The notes: generated from the sequence alone by a model not told the origin. DNA of 64,000 bases from Halobacterium sp. KA-4 (GCF_021028995.1 NZ_JAJJZG010000016.1:1-64000); one strand, 5' to 3'. Counted from the first letter of the stretch, positions 27,295 to 36,252 are shown. Numbers and translations: made by a program.

Positions 27295-27923
27295 TGTGCG
27301 TCCTCCTGTGCAAGGTCCGCGGCGAATGCTTCAACTTCGCGCGCCGTTACACGGACACGCCGAGCGCGCTCGCGTTCTGGATCTAACCAGAGTCGGAGCC
27401 GGCTCCAGACTGTCTGTTCGACATCATCGACGTCCGAGAGGAATGCTGCTGCAAGGTGCGTATCCGTCCATGCCCCCTCCGCAAGCACGTCCTCGGGGGT
27501 TTCGGATGTTGTCGCGACCATCGCCTGGGTTGTGTCCCGTAGTAGGTGGCGTGCTGCTGTGGCTTCGGCTTCGGTGAGCTCGGTCGCGTCAAGCTCAGTG
27601 TCAACGATGTCGTTGACTGATGTTCGATCGTCGTCGATGACGCGTTCCGGCGGCAGTTCTTGGGCGTTAGCATAGCGAGAGGTGCTAGCCGGGTTTCTCG
27701 TTGGGGTTGTGCCGCCGGCCCACGCACCGAGGAGGGCGTACAGTATGAGTGCGCCACCAACGCCCGTGAGCAGGAGGTTTGGGTCAGCGTCCTGGAGTGT
27801 GGTTTCGACGAGGGGGAGTCCGGGGAGGTGTGTGGCGGCGTCTGGTTCGAATGTGTAGATGAATCCGAATCCGAGTGCAAGCACGCCGAGGCCACCGCTG
27901 ACGAGTGTGCGGCTGCGCATCAC
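27291..27923 (-). CDS. Small two-helix membrane protein of the DUF58 operon
   Basis: 210 residues (the second Met at 27920 is an equally good start). Two membrane helices are visible (~8-25 and ~50-68), followed by a soluble, helical, acidic domain ending RRVRVTAREVEAFAADLAQED. Genes of this size sit between the transglutaminase and DUF58 genes in many haloarchaea (I believe DUF7269; not checked). It overlaps the stop codons of both neighbours by 4 bp, so it is translationally coupled. Its function is unknown. Confidence 0.7.
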   Translation of the reverse strand: MMRSRTLVSGGLGVLALGFGFIYTFEPDAATHLPGLPLVETTLQDADPNLLLTGVGGALILYALLGAWAGGTTPTRNPASTSRYANAQELPPERVIDDDRTSVNDIVDTELDATELTEAEATAARHLLRDTTQAMVATTSETPEDVLAEGAWTDTHLAAAFLSDVDDVEQTVWSRLRLWLDPERERARRVRVTAREVEAFAADLAQEDAQ

Positions 27924-30900
27924 TCCTCGCCTCCGGATTTCGAAGTATCGTCAGTTGTGTCCGTCTCTGCGTGGGCGGCCGCTTCGATCGCTTGGCTCGC
28001 TGTCTCAACGCGTTCGAGTCGGGCTGATGGCTCGCGATGCCCGTATTCGATAGCGCGGAACTCGTTGCGCAGTGTGGCAACCGCCTCACGTGGGAGGTCG
28101 TCTCTGGTGACTGCGTGTGCCGCGAGTTCGCCAGGTGTGTATCTGTTGGGCCGACGGACGGACACGTGGGTGAGCAGCGTGTCCCAGGCTTCACGGAAGG
28201 TCCGATAGTCGGATTGTGTCTTAGCCTCGTCGCCGCGCTGGATGGATTGGGCGTGGTCTGTAATATTGGCTGCCATCGCCGTTGTCCGGGTGGTGATTCG
28301 TTGCCGAAGGGTGTGCAGCCACGTGGTGAGTCGTGTGGCGAGTGCTGTCGGAGAGAGTTGTCCGCGAAGTGTTGCTAGAATCGCGAGGATTGCTGCGTGG
28401 AGCGTCTTGCTGCTGCGGGCGATCCATGCGGCTGTTGTGGTGGCAACGTACACGAGCGCGTTACTGAGCCATCGAACAGATGCGATGAGGATACCGAGTA
28501 GCCGTGTCACGAGGGTGCGGGCACTAACGGCGGATCGTCGTTTGGTGTATCCGAGTGCACCGAGCAGCACCACGAGCCCGCCGGCGGCAATCGCGATATT
28601 TTGATAGATTCCCTGTACGTTCGTGGTTGCGGTTTGCTCGAACTTGCGGACTTGGAGGGCGGCAGTCTCAGCAAAGGGGAGGCGTGTTGTGAGCGTGCCA
28701 TCTGGGCCCGTTGTGCCGACCTGATTGCCGTTGAGGTGGACTGGAGCACCGGCAACCACAGAGTCATTTAGTGTGACCGAGACGTCGACGCGAGTGAATG
28801 GGAGCGCGAGCGGTGCCGCTGGGGTTGCTTCTGCGGTGAGCTTGGGCAGTCGAATCGATGTATTTCCGGTGACTTGGCCGCGCTCGACGTGTAGTGTTGT
28901 GTTCCCGGGGTCCGCTGGCAGTGTGAGTGTCGCCATGCCAGAATTGTTGGTGCTGGCAGTGTGGTCGCCATCGAGGCTGACTGACGCATTTCGGAGCGGG
29001 ACATCATCGACGGCAGCCACGACTCGCACATGATTTCCGGTTACCGGCTGTCCGAGAATCGAGACAGAAGCATTCGTAGCTAGCGTATACCGTTTGGTTG
29101 TGTTGTTTCCAGGATCACGTATCTCAGCGTGCGTCTGACTAGTGGTTGTCGTGGGGTTTCGATTGCCGTCTCGAGTAATGCGATTGGTGGTCCGGACGTT
29201 GGGCGGCCGATAGCTCTGCTTTCCTGTGAGCGGTGCTGGCGTCGTCGCTACGTGCGATGGATTCCGCGCCGTAGACGGACCGGTTGGCGCTGTGACGGAG
29301 ATATTCAGCGTGGTGGCGTATGGTACTGCGCCAGCTACGCTCCCGGTCGTGTTAGTCACGCCAATCTGATCGCCGTTAAACGAAACGCGTGCGCCCTCAA
29401 CGGTGGTTTCCTGCTGTGTAACCGTGACAACCACTGTCACTCCCGGAACCGGCTCACGATTCAGCGTCACATTCAACGGGATGCTTTCCTCACCGCTCTC
29501 CGAGTTCTCTTGTGTCCCTGACTCGGATTGGTCCGGCTCATCGCTGGACGAACCCGACGACGTGGGATCACTACCGCCACTACTTGACCCGCTCTGGCCA
29601 CTACTGGATGAGCCTGTTTGACCCGGTGCTGTGCCTGTTGGCGCTGGTGGGGACTGGCTGTCTCCACCTGGGCTGTTACCGGGCTGGTTGCCGTTTTCTG
29701 CCTGTTGGGTACTGCTCGCTGGTGGCTCACCCGGCGACCCAGCGAGACTAGCGGGGGTGTACTCGCTTGTGGAACTCGCATCACTATCGGTTCCGATTGC
29801 TTGTGCTTCTTGGGCGTGGCGCTCGCTGGCGGGTGTCGGGTCGAACCGCACCCATCCAACGTCGGCGAAGTACACTTCAACCCACGCGTGGGCGTGGAGC
29901 GCGCGAACCGTGTACTGATTCTGGCCCGACTGTTCGCCGGGTGCATACCCAACCACGTAGCGCGCGGGGATGTCTTGTGCGCGCAGCATCGCGGTCATGC
30001 TCGTCGCGAAGTACTCACAGTACCCCGCCTCCATATCTTGGACGAACTGGCTGGCAACGCCGTCAGTGGGCGGGTCTGGAACTGAAAGTGAGTAGTTCTT
30101 GGTCGTCTCCAGCCAGGCCTCGATTCGCTTTGCAGTCGCGTACCGAGACGTCGCCCCCTCTGTAATGGTTGCGACAGCGGGGGTGAGTGCAGCGCGTTCG
30201 TCCGGCGGCAACTGCGTGTACTGCTCGGCTAACGCGGCCGGATCAGTCCCACTCGTTGCTTTCAGCACTGTGGGATCTCGCGGTGGCCGATAACTACTCG
30301 CAGTATACCGTGTACCCGCGGGGAGTGTCTTGGCGGCATGCACTGCCTGTGTGGGCGTCACCTGAAGGTCTGCACCGCTGCGAACGCGGTGTGGCCTCCA
30401 TGCTGTCGGGAGTGCTGTCGCGGCCTTCTGGAAGCGGACGTCGTAGGTGAGCTGTGACCCGCTTCGCGCCGCCTGAATTGGCGGCGAATACGCGCTTGCC
30501 GTCCCAGTCTGTTGCCAGCCGCTGCCAGTGTATCGGTCGTACGCGTTCGTCCGCCAGTACGCCGGCCGATCAGCAGTCACGACAAAATGCACGTCATCGT
30601 TCCGTGACTGGAACGCTGACTTGTTCCCCGATGAGAGGCTGCCACCAACACCCGTCTGTTGGCCGGGGGAGAGCGCGCCAAGCTGTCCACCCCCGGCTGT
30701 TGCGGCGCCGGATCCAGTCGCTGCTGTACCTTGACTCCCAGATCCACCGCTGGACGCACCGGCTGGGGGTGGCCCGGAACCGCTGCCGGTAGGGACTGGG
30801 ACAACGGAACTGGCGGGTGTTTCACTTGCGAGTGACCCCAGCGCGGGCGTTAGGCCAGTTGCTAGGACAACTGCAATAATGATGAGGAGCGTGAGCGCGG

Positions 30901-30958
30901 CATTCCCCCACTGCCGTGACCGGCCGGTTTCAACGAGCTTCGTCTGTTTGTCACTCAT
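27920..30958 (-). CDS. Membrane transglutaminase-like protein with DUF4129
   Basis: 1012 residues from the ATG at 30958 (22 upstream in-frame residues rejected). A membrane helix at ~20-40 is followed by a Gly/Ser-rich linker and a transglutaminase-core domain. The Cys-His-Asp triad is visible: Cys314 (GYCEYFATSM), His357 (HAHAWVEVYF) and Asp373 (VRFDPTPAS). A low-complexity Ser/Gly/Pro linker, Ig-like domains and further membrane helices (~800-820, ~845-880) follow. The C-terminal DUF4129 is recognised by RYTPGELAAHAVTRDDLP and FRAIEYG. The usual MoxR-DUF58 partner in archaea and bacteria; it may crosslink or process surface proteins. The catalytic residues are intact. Confidence 0.85.
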   Translation of the reverse strand: MSDKQTKLVETGRSRQWGNAALTLLIIIAVVLATGLTPALGSLASETPASSVVPVPTGSGSGPPPAGASSGGSGSQGTAATGSGAATAGGGQLGALSPGQQTGVGGSLSSGNKSAFQSRNDDVHFVVTADRPAYWRTNAYDRYTGSGWQQTGTASAYSPPIQAARSGSQLTYDVRFQKAATALPTAWRPHRVRSGADLQVTPTQAVHAAKTLPAGTRYTASSYRPPRDPTVLKATSGTDPAALAEQYTQLPPDERAALTPAVATITEGATSRYATAKRIEAWLETTKNYSLSVPDPPTDGVASQFVQDMEAGYCEYFATSMTAMLRAQDIPARYVVGYAPGEQSGQNQYTVRALHAHAWVEVYFADVGWVRFDPTPASERHAQEAQAIGTDSDASSTSEYTPASLAGSPGEPPASSTQQAENGNQPGNSPGGDSQSPPAPTGTAPGQTGSSSSGQSGSSSGGSDPTSSGSSSDEPDQSESGTQENSESGEESIPLNVTLNREPVPGVTVVVTVTQQETTVEGARVSFNGDQIGVTNTTGSVAGAVPYATTLNISVTAPTGPSTARNPSHVATTPAPLTGKQSYRPPNVRTTNRITRDGNRNPTTTTSQTHAEIRDPGNNTTKRYTLATNASVSILGQPVTGNHVRVVAAVDDVPLRNASVSLDGDHTASTNNSGMATLTLPADPGNTTLHVERGQVTGNTSIRLPKLTAEATPAAPLALPFTRVDVSVTLNDSVVAGAPVHLNGNQVGTTGPDGTLTTRLPFAETAALQVRKFEQTATTNVQGIYQNIAIAAGGLVVLLGALGYTKRRSAVSARTLVTRLLGILIASVRWLSNALVYVATTTAAWIARSSKTLHAAILAILATLRGQLSPTALATRLTTWLHTLRQRITTRTTAMAANITDHAQSIQRGDEAKTQSDYRTFREAWDTLLTHVSVRRPNRYTPGELAAHAVTRDDLPREAVATLRNEFRAIEYGHREPSARLERVETASQAIEAAAHAETDTTDDTSKSGGEE

Positions 30959-31080
30959 TCGTTCTGGGTAAGCGCCCTCACTGCCGGCCTCCAAGCATCC
31001 GGATAGCATGACATGCTCCGCCAACCATTAAAAATGTTGCCAGGTCACCCGTACTTTCTCGGGACACGAGCTGTGTGGGA

Positions 31081-32043
31081 TCAATCCTCGGTCGTGACGC
31101 CCGGCACAGCAAGCCGGTCAAGCACGTCCTCGATGATCACCGCACGCTCGACGCCTTTCGCGCTCGCTTCCGCAGTCAAGACAAGCCGATGCTGGAGGGC
31201 GGGGATGGCCATCGTCTTAATATCGTCTGGAACCACATAGTCACGGCCTGCAACTGCCGCGTGAGCACGGGACGCCTCGAATAGCTTCTGAATGCCGCGC
31301 GGACTCACACCGACGTCGACGCGGTCGTCGTCACGGGTTTGACGGCCAACCCGAACGAGGTACTCACGAAGCCGTGTTTCGACATCAACCGTCTCTGGCA
31401 CATGTTGCAGGTCAGCAACCGTTTCCACACCATCCAGAACTGGCGTGACGCTGGGGACGTGTTCGAACCGATTCGCCCGCCGATCAATCAACTCTAATTC
31501 CCCTTCCAGCCCAGGATACCCCATACTGGTTTTCACCATAAACCGATCCCGCTGGGCCTCCGGCAGCCCAAACGTTCCCTCCTGTTCGACTGGATTCTGT
31601 GTCGCAATCACGAAAAACGGACTCGGCAACTCGTGTGTCGTTCCATTCACGCTGACTTGCCCTTCCCCCATCGCCTCAAGCAGTGCCGCCTGCGTCTTCG
31701 GCGGGGCGCGATTAATCTCGTCAGCCAGAACCACGTTCGCGAACACGGGACCGGGCTGGAACTCGAATGTTTCTTCGACCTCATTATAGATATTCGACCC
31801 CGTGATATCCGCCGGCAACAAATCCGGCGTAAACTGAATCCGCGAGAACTCCAGCCCCAGAGCCGTCGCAAAACTCTGGGCAGTCAGCGTCTTCCCAGTA
31901 CCAGGCACGTCTTCAAGGAGTACGTGGCCATCCGCGAGCAGCGCTGTCACGACGCTTTCAAGGAATGCATCGTCCGCAATCACTGCCGCTTGCACCGCAT
32001 CAAGCACATCCCCCACACGATCACGCGCTGTCGACGAGTCCAT
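31081..32043 (-). CDS. MoxR-type AAA+ ATPase
   Basis: 320 residues from the ATG at 32043 (19 upstream residues rejected). Walker A is VPGTGKT (46-52), Walker B VVLADE (104-109), sensor 1 ATQNP (147-151) and the arginine-finger region EAQRDRF. The C-terminal AAA-lid contains VSPRGIQKLFEASRAHA. This is a complete MoxR. It is first in the minus-strand run MoxR, transglutaminase, small membrane protein, DUF58, polytopic protein, with a 122-bp gap before the transglutaminase gene. It is likely an ATP-driven chaperone for the membrane complex encoded downstream. Confidence 0.92.
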   Translation of the reverse strand: MDSSTARDRVGDVLDAVQAAVIADDAFLESVVTALLADGHVLLEDVPGTGKTLTAQSFATALGLEFSRIQFTPDLLPADITGSNIYNEVEETFEFQPGPVFANVVLADEINRAPPKTQAALLEAMGEGQVSVNGTTHELPSPFFVIATQNPVEQEGTFGLPEAQRDRFMVKTSMGYPGLEGELELIDRRANRFEHVPSVTPVLDGVETVADLQHVPETVDVETRLREYLVRVGRQTRDDDRVDVGVSPRGIQKLFEASRAHAAVAGRDYVVPDDIKTMAIPALQHRLVLTAEASAKGVERAVIIEDVLDRLAVPGVTTED

Positions 32044-32124
32044 ACGATGACAGGACAATCCCGATAGCAAATAACTACCGCTCCACCCCAAACCCCACAC
32101 TCTGGCAGAACGACATGGTATTCC

Positions 32125-32210
32125 TATCTTGAAACAGCGAGAGAATCCCGCCCTTCCCGCGAAGGACGAACGTTCCGGCGCTCTGTCGGAATCGAGGACT
32201 GAGCAGGGCG
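32125..32210. repeat. 86-bp direct repeat, copy 1 (insertion-element end)
   Basis: TATCTTGAAACAGCGAGAGA and the following bases to GAGCAGGGCG match 33717-33802 with only a few differences. An imperfect hairpin around CCCGCCCTTCC...GCAGGGCG suggests a tnpB-type element end. A degenerate CTCGGGGTCAAGCCTCG hairpin follows at ~32223. The two copies bracket the PIN toxin module. Confidence 0.65.
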
Positions 32211-32292
32211 AGAGCCAACGGCCTCGGGGTCAAGCCTCGTGGCAGCCGCCTTGTGCCACAATTCCTTTGACTGGCGTACACTGGGAGGAGAC

Positions 32293-32847
32293 TCAGAGGT
32301 ATTCGCTTCGGAGCCGCTCGATATAGGCTCTGTCCCAGTGTTTCGTCTCAACAAAGTACGTGAGCACGGCATCGACGTATGCCGTCGAGAGAATTCCAGC
32401 ACGTGCGAGCGAACAGAGGACATGCGGCGTAGTGAAGAGCGTGTTTCGGTCATCGAGGGCGAGCGAGACGAGGAGATAATTCGTGGTGTTGAATTCGTCG
32501 GTGAGAACCATCGCGGCTTGGAGATCGTTTGCGAGCCAGATCGCGTGTGATTCGCCTGTGTCAAGTCCATAGGTTAGCGGCGCTTCGAGTGCCGCTTCGA
32601 CATTATGCGTCGTCAGGTGGTGGGCTGCCTGGAGCACGAGGTCGGCGGCCCTAGCAAGGAGGTCGTCGCCCACAGCAGCCTCCCCAATCGCTCCCATCAC
32701 CACGTCCGGAACGTGGACCTCATACGTCGCGAGGAGTGCTTTGAGTGGATCTGCTCCCGTTGGCGCGCGGTCGCTGGCGTCGACACGGACTGTCACAAGA
32801 TTCAGCAACGAATTCGCATCAATGACAATCGTCGATTGGCCCGCCAT
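32293..32847 (-). CDS. PIN-domain toxin-like ribonuclease
   Basis: 184 residues. Acidic residues typical of PIN/VapC active sites are Asp10 (TIVIDANSLLNLV), Glu99 (DTGESHAIWLAND) and Asp116 (AMVLTDEFNTTN). The fold pattern and the position directly after an antitoxin-like reading frame (stop at 32850, two bases before this start) point to a toxin cutting RNA and neutralised by the upstream gene product. The upstream antitoxin gene is now split by a mobile element, so this toxin is either repressed in another way, untranslated, or inactive. PIN-like proteins also occur outside toxin systems. Confidence 0.7.
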   Translation of the reverse strand: MAGQSTIVIDANSLLNLVTVRVDASDRAPTGADPLKALLATYEVHVPDVVMGAIGEAAVGDDLLARAADLVLQAAHHLTTHNVEAALEAPLTYGLDTGESHAIWLANDLQAAMVLTDEFNTTNYLLVSLALDDRNTLFTTPHVLCSLARAGILSTAYVDAVLTYFVETKHWDRAYIERLRSEYL

Positions 32848-32849
32848 CT

Positions 32850-33604
32850 GTTACGCCGACTCGTCGCTGACCGACCACGTCTCGACCTTCTCTTCGTAGA
32901 ACTCGTCGTCACTGGGAAGTTCGTTGTCGAGGACGGGCCCGGGCGGCGTGCGATCAATGGAGTCGCGGAGGAGTTTCAGCAGTTTCAAGGCGGAGCCTCC
33001 GGCCTCAAGGAACGAGTGGTTCCGACACTGAGTCGGAAGGACGACGTGAGTAGGCCGGACAGGAAGCCGACACGGGAGGAAACAAACAACGCCGAGTGAC
33101 GGTGACTAACTCGCTCTCGAAACGCTTTTTCACGGGCCTACCCAATCAGCAACCAGTGATACCGTCGCACACGTCGCCGGTATCACCGGCCGCAGTAGCC
33201 CGGCCCCAAATGGTGGAGACGTCGACCCTGAAGGTCGTTCGGTACGGGCGAGGAACACCCTTCCTCCCCGGCGACAACTGACGGCGAGTCCCACATCAAA
33301 GCCCCTCCCTCAACGAGCGAGGTCACTAGACCGAGCGAACTAGGGTGGGGTCGGTTACCCGCATCGCCGCTTCCGTCCCGAGGAGATCCTCGATCGTCTG
33401 GTAGTCCGCTCGGCCGTCGTAGTAGGCTTGCTTGAGGCGAGCGCGAAACTCGTCGTTGTCCGTCAGCTCCGCGAGTTCGTCCTGTAGGGCGTCGATGAGC
33501 AGCTGCGTGCGGGAGACATCGAGGAGGTCGGCAGCCCGATCAGCACGCTCGACGAGCGACCGTGGCGCGTTAAAGTCGACGCGCGTTTTTTCCTCCGCCA
33601 TCAC
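32850..33604 (-). pseudogene. Ribbon-helix-helix antitoxin gene split by a MITE
   Basis: Two pieces of one gene. The 5' piece (33604 down to ~33357) reads TRVDFNAPRSLVERADRAAD, SRTQLLIDALQDELAELT, then TIEDLLGTEAAMR, after which the frame runs into element sequence (VTDPTLVRSV, stop 33326). The 3' piece (~32985 down to 32850) reads LKLLRDSIDRTPPGPVLDNE, FYEEKVETWSVSDES, directly preceding the PIN toxin. DNA-binding head and toxin-binding tail are both recognisable, so joining AAMR to LKLLRDS restores an antitoxin. Today the 5' piece could still give a 92-residue DNA-binding protein without its toxin-binding tail. Confidence 0.65.
32985..33356. mobile_element. ~370-bp tnpB-derived MITE inserted in antitoxin gene
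   Basis: One edge has GGCGGAGCCTCCGGCCTCAA ... GAGTAGGCCGGACAGGAAGCCGAC, the other GGCGAGTCCCACATCAAAGC, CCTCCCTCAACGAGCGAG ... CTAGGGTGGGGT. These match the left and right ends of tnpB element A (14597-16019). The interior has no intact gene; a short plus-strand frame (33096-33281) may be the decayed 3' end of tnpB. The ends are estimated from where the antitoxin reading frame breaks off and resumes. Confidence 0.6.
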
Positions 33605-33610
33605 ACCTTA

Positions 33611-33627
33611 TGTGTAGGTCCTACACA
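33611..33627. promoter_or_regulatory. Palindromic operator of the split antitoxin
   Basis: TGTGTAGG-T-CCTACACA is a perfect 8-bp inverted repeat with one central base, 7 bp upstream of the antitoxin ATG. The position and the protein family (ribbon-helix-helix autoregulator) suggest its own operator. Confidence 0.5.
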
Positions 33628-33716
33628 CAAATAAGCGTGGTGTCCCTAATTCGAGGCGGAATCGCTCATTCAGAATCCCGGCAGGCAGTGGACTGCTTGT
33701 GACCTTGACTACGAAC

Positions 33717-33802
33717 TATCTTGATACAGCGAGAGAATCCCGCCCTTCCCGCGAAGGACGAGCGTTCCGACGCTCTGTTGGAATCGAGGACTGAGCAGGG
33801 CG
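33717..33802. repeat. 86-bp direct repeat, copy 2
   Basis: Same orientation and nearly the same sequence as 32125-32210. Recombination between the copies would remove the PIN toxin and its split antitoxin as a 1.6-kb circle. Confidence 0.65.
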
Positions 33803-33840
33803 GGAATGAATCGCGTCAGCTCTGGTGAGGAACTGCCGTG

Positions 33841-33984
33841 TTACTGCTGGTCTTGGGTCTCCACCGTGTCAAGTCCGGCTTCTAACACCTCTGCATAGGC
33901 TTCCGAGAGCGTCAAATCGTTTGCTTCTGCGTAGTCTTTGACTCGACCGCCGAGCGTGTGTGTGATGTCGATGTTCGGGCGCAT
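33841..33984 (-). CDS. 47-residue helix-rich DNA-binding-like protein next to tnpB
   Basis: It reads MRPNIDITHTLGGRVKDYAE, ANDLTLSEAYAEVLEAGLDT, VETQDQQ. A short strand (NIDITHTL) followed by two helices (KDYAEANDLTLSEAYAEVLEAGL) is the compact ribbon-helix-helix pattern. It lies just outside the left end of the tnpB element at 34014, divergent from tnpB. Another tiny RHH gene precedes the tnpB at 51717, so such proteins may regulate these elements. Intact by length; function inferred only. Confidence 0.5.
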   Translation of the reverse strand: MRPNIDITHTLGGRVKDYAEANDLTLSEAYAEVLEAGLDTVETQDQQ

Positions 33985-34144
33985 GACGAAAGGACTTTTA
34001 GCGTTGTGGTGAGGGCGCTAAGCCCCCGTCCTCAACGAGCGAACGAAGTGAGCGAGTAGGGCGGGGATACAGCGCTCGCACGAGTGCCAAAAACCCGTAT
34101 CAGAACACTCAACAATCCACGCACGCTACATATACCCACGTCGC

Positions 34145-35422
34145 ATGAAGTACAGTCCACGATACCGGCTCCTTCCGACGACCGACCAACGGGAGAGCCT
34201 CGACTGGACTCGCGACATCGTGCGACAAACCTACAACCACGCCCTCCACGAATTCAACAAAATCCCTGAAGACGCTGGCACGCTCAGACAACGCGTCTGG
34301 CAAGTCCGCGACCAACTCCCCGCCCTCAAAGACTGGTGGACCAGCCTCAAACAAGTCTGGTCAACCGTCCTGCAGAAAGCCGTCGAACGAATCCGCGATA
34401 ATATCCAAAACCTCGGGAAGCTCAAAGCCAAGGGGTACAACGTGGGGTCGTTGAACTGGAAGGCACCGCGTGAGTTCAGGAGTTTCACGTACCGGCAATC
34501 GGGCTTCGAACTCGACAAGAAGAGTGGCCCGAAAGACCGAGCAATTCTCCAACTCAAGAAAGTCCATGGCGAAACCATCGACATTCCAGTTCGGTTTCAC
34601 CGGGACCTCCCCGACCACGACACTATCAAAGAGGTCACGGTCAAGAAAGAACCCACGGGCGCGTGGTACGCCAGTTTCTGCATCAAAACCGACACACCAG
34701 ACAAACCAGACCCTGAGAACATCGACCCGGATGACACTGTGGGTCTCGACCTCGGCATAGTGAACTTCATCCACGACTCAGACGGCCGCTCGGTCAACCG
34801 TCTCGACCTGTCCGACGAGCGCGAGTGCTTGGAACGCGAGCAACGCTCGCTCTCCCGGAAAGAGTACAAGTCGAACAACTGGGAGAAGCAGCGCCAGCGC
34901 GTCGCCGAAGTCCACGCGGACATGTCGAACAAGAAGCGTGATTACAAGCACAAGCTCGCTCACGCGTATACGACCGCGTACGACGCGGTGTTCGTCGAAG
35001 ACCTGAATGTGAAGAGGATGCTTGAATCCCGACAGAACGTGCGGAACAAGGCCGAGGTCGGTTGGCGTGACTTCATCACGATTCTCAAACATCATGGCCG
35101 CAAACACGGCTGTCACGTAGTGGAAGTCGAAGCGCGGGGCACCACGAAAGAGTGTGCGGAGTGCGGGGTGGAGACGGCGAAGCCGTTGTGGGTGCGAGAG
35201 CATTCGTGTCCGGCGTGTGGCTTTGAAATCGACCGGGATTGGAATGCTGCATTCAACGTCCAGCAGCGCGGTTGGAATAAACTAGGAGTGGTTCACTCCG
35301 AAGCAACGCCTGCGGAGACTGCGACCGCTGTGGATGCTCTCGAAGTATCTGCAAGTCGCGTCGTCGAAACAGGAAGCCCCTGCCTCAAGGAGTCGCCGAA
35401 GGCGACGAGTAGGCAGGGGTAG
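34145..35422 (+). CDS. tnpB: TnpB RNA-guided nuclease (element B)
   Basis: 425 residues. Helix-turn-helix-like N-terminus (YRLLPTTDQRESLDWTRDIV), then RuvC pieces with Asp202 (VGLDLGIVNFI), Glu285 (VFVEDLNVKRM) and Asp365 (IDRDWNAAFN). The zinc ribbon is Cys337/340 and Cys355/358. All catalytic and zinc residues are present, so the protein should be functional. The C-terminal ~60 residues (SEATPAETATAVDAL onward) are encoded by the right-end/guide-RNA region and are low in structure. The sequence belongs to a different tnpB subfamily from 14762/57201/61641. Nearest relative in the window is 51717. Confidence 0.88.
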   Translation: MKYSPRYRLLPTTDQRESLDWTRDIVRQTYNHALHEFNKIPEDAGTLRQRVWQVRDQLPALKDWWTSLKQVWSTVLQKAVERIRDNIQNLGKLKAKGYNVGSLNWKAPREFRSFTYRQSGFELDKKSGPKDRAILQLKKVHGETIDIPVRFHRDLPDHDTIKEVTVKKEPTGAWYASFCIKTDTPDKPDPENIDPDDTVGLDLGIVNFIHDSDGRSVNRLDLSDERECLEREQRSLSRKEYKSNNWEKQRQRVAEVHADMSNKKRDYKHKLAHAYTTAYDAVFVEDLNVKRMLESRQNVRNKAEVGWRDFITILKHHGRKHGCHVVEVEARGTTKECAECGVETAKPLWVREHSCPACGFEIDRDWNAAFNVQQRGWNKLGVVHSEATPAETATAVDALEVSASRVVETGSPCLKESPKATSRQG

Positions 35423-35427
35423 TTCAC
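35290..35427 (+). ncRNA. Predicted omega-RNA (element B)
   Basis: Overlaps the tnpB 3' end and reaches the right end at TTCAC. A stable stem forms between AAGCCCCTGCCT and AGGCAGGGG, with a CGCCGAAGGCG inner hairpin. The guide would be read from the bases after 35427, which lie in the 3' end of the HNH gene. The 5' end is estimated. Confidence 0.45.
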
Positions 35428-35882
35428 TTGAGGTCGTAGTTGGTTCCGGGTGTGGCGTTGGTTGTGAAGTTGTCGGGGTCGAAGTTCTCGCGTTCGTGTT
35501 TGAGGTACTTCACGCTCTCTGGGGTGCCTTCTTCCTCACTGAATCGCCGGGTCGCTTCTTCACGCGTGAGACGTGGCCCTTCGTAGTATTCGTGGTGGTA
35601 TTCATTCCAGGCGTGGCGGTGTTCGCTGGGGAGTTGGCGGTGCCACATGCGGTATGGGGGTTTGTCGACGCGATGGATGTGAATATGACAGCTTTGGCAG
35701 AGCGGGATGATGTTCTCGACGCGGTCGTCGGTGTCGTCGCCGTTGACGTGATGGAACGACAGTTTATCCTGTCGGCGCTCGCCAAGGTTTGTTTCGAGCC
35801 ATTCCTCGGGATGTCGTCCACAGACGACACATGCGTCCCCCCAGCGGTCAAACACCGCTTCCTCCAACTCTTCGGACCGCAT
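35424..35882 (-). CDS. HNH endonuclease
   Basis: 152 residues from the ATG at 35882 (the 32-residue upstream extension is not protein-like). A four-Cys zinc site frames the HNH core: Cys18/Cys21 (ACVVCGRHPEEW), His44-His45 (LSFHHVNGDD), Cys62/Cys65 with His68/His70 (LCQSCHIHIH). Its stop codon coincides with the TTCAC end of tnpB element B. The closest relative in the window, 54187-54894, carries an extra C-terminal RRIRF domain that this one lacks. An almost identical C-terminal domain is encoded separately just upstream at 36253-36546. A nicking or homing-type nuclease of mobile DNA is likely. Confidence 0.8.
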   Translation of the reverse strand: MRSEELEEAVFDRWGDACVVCGRHPEEWLETNLGERRQDKLSFHHVNGDDTDDRVENIIPLCQSCHIHIHRVDKPPYRMWHRQLPSEHRHAWNEYHHEYYEGPRLTREEATRRFSEEEGTPESVKYLKHERENFDPDNFTTNATPGTNYDLK

Positions 35883-36252
35883 CAGACACCCACCCCGAAT
35901 TGGCCGTTGCAATCTCGCCGACGGACGCCCTGTTGAGACGGGACACCAGCGTCTCGCTGTTCGACAACCTGTAAGCAACGCCGGCTGTGGACTCCTCGAT
36001 GCGGTTCTTCGGTGCTCTTGTGGCGATGGTGCTGTGTCCGCCGGGATTCCCTTTGTGGCGTGCGTCTGTTCGGTCGCCGCCTGTGGACTGTGGATTGATG
36101 GCTCGTGTGTGAGTGGTTCTTGCAGGGTTGCCTACTCGGTGAATGTGCTTGTTGCATATGTTCTCGGGGTCGAATCAGACTGCTTGCTGGGATCTGTTTC
36201 CACACGTTGCGCGATGAATTGAGGCTCCGCGGCCGTCACCTCCGTCTGGTGA

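Larger units (their letters stand above)
34014..35427 (+). mobile_element. IS1341-type tnpB element B
   Basis: The left end GGCGCTAAGCCCCCGTCCTC ... GAGTAGGGCGGGGATACAGCGC folds back on itself and matches 51448-51511. The right end GAAACAGGAAGCCCCTGCCT ... AGGCAGGGGTAGTTCAC matches 52902-52973 and the solo end at 63353-63428. It ends at TTCAC (35423-35427). No tnpA. Confidence 0.7.

Noticed and set aside
36034-36222. Short plus-strand frames between the HNH and RRIRF genes
   Set aside because: They overlap one another, have no start context and no recognisable protein pattern.
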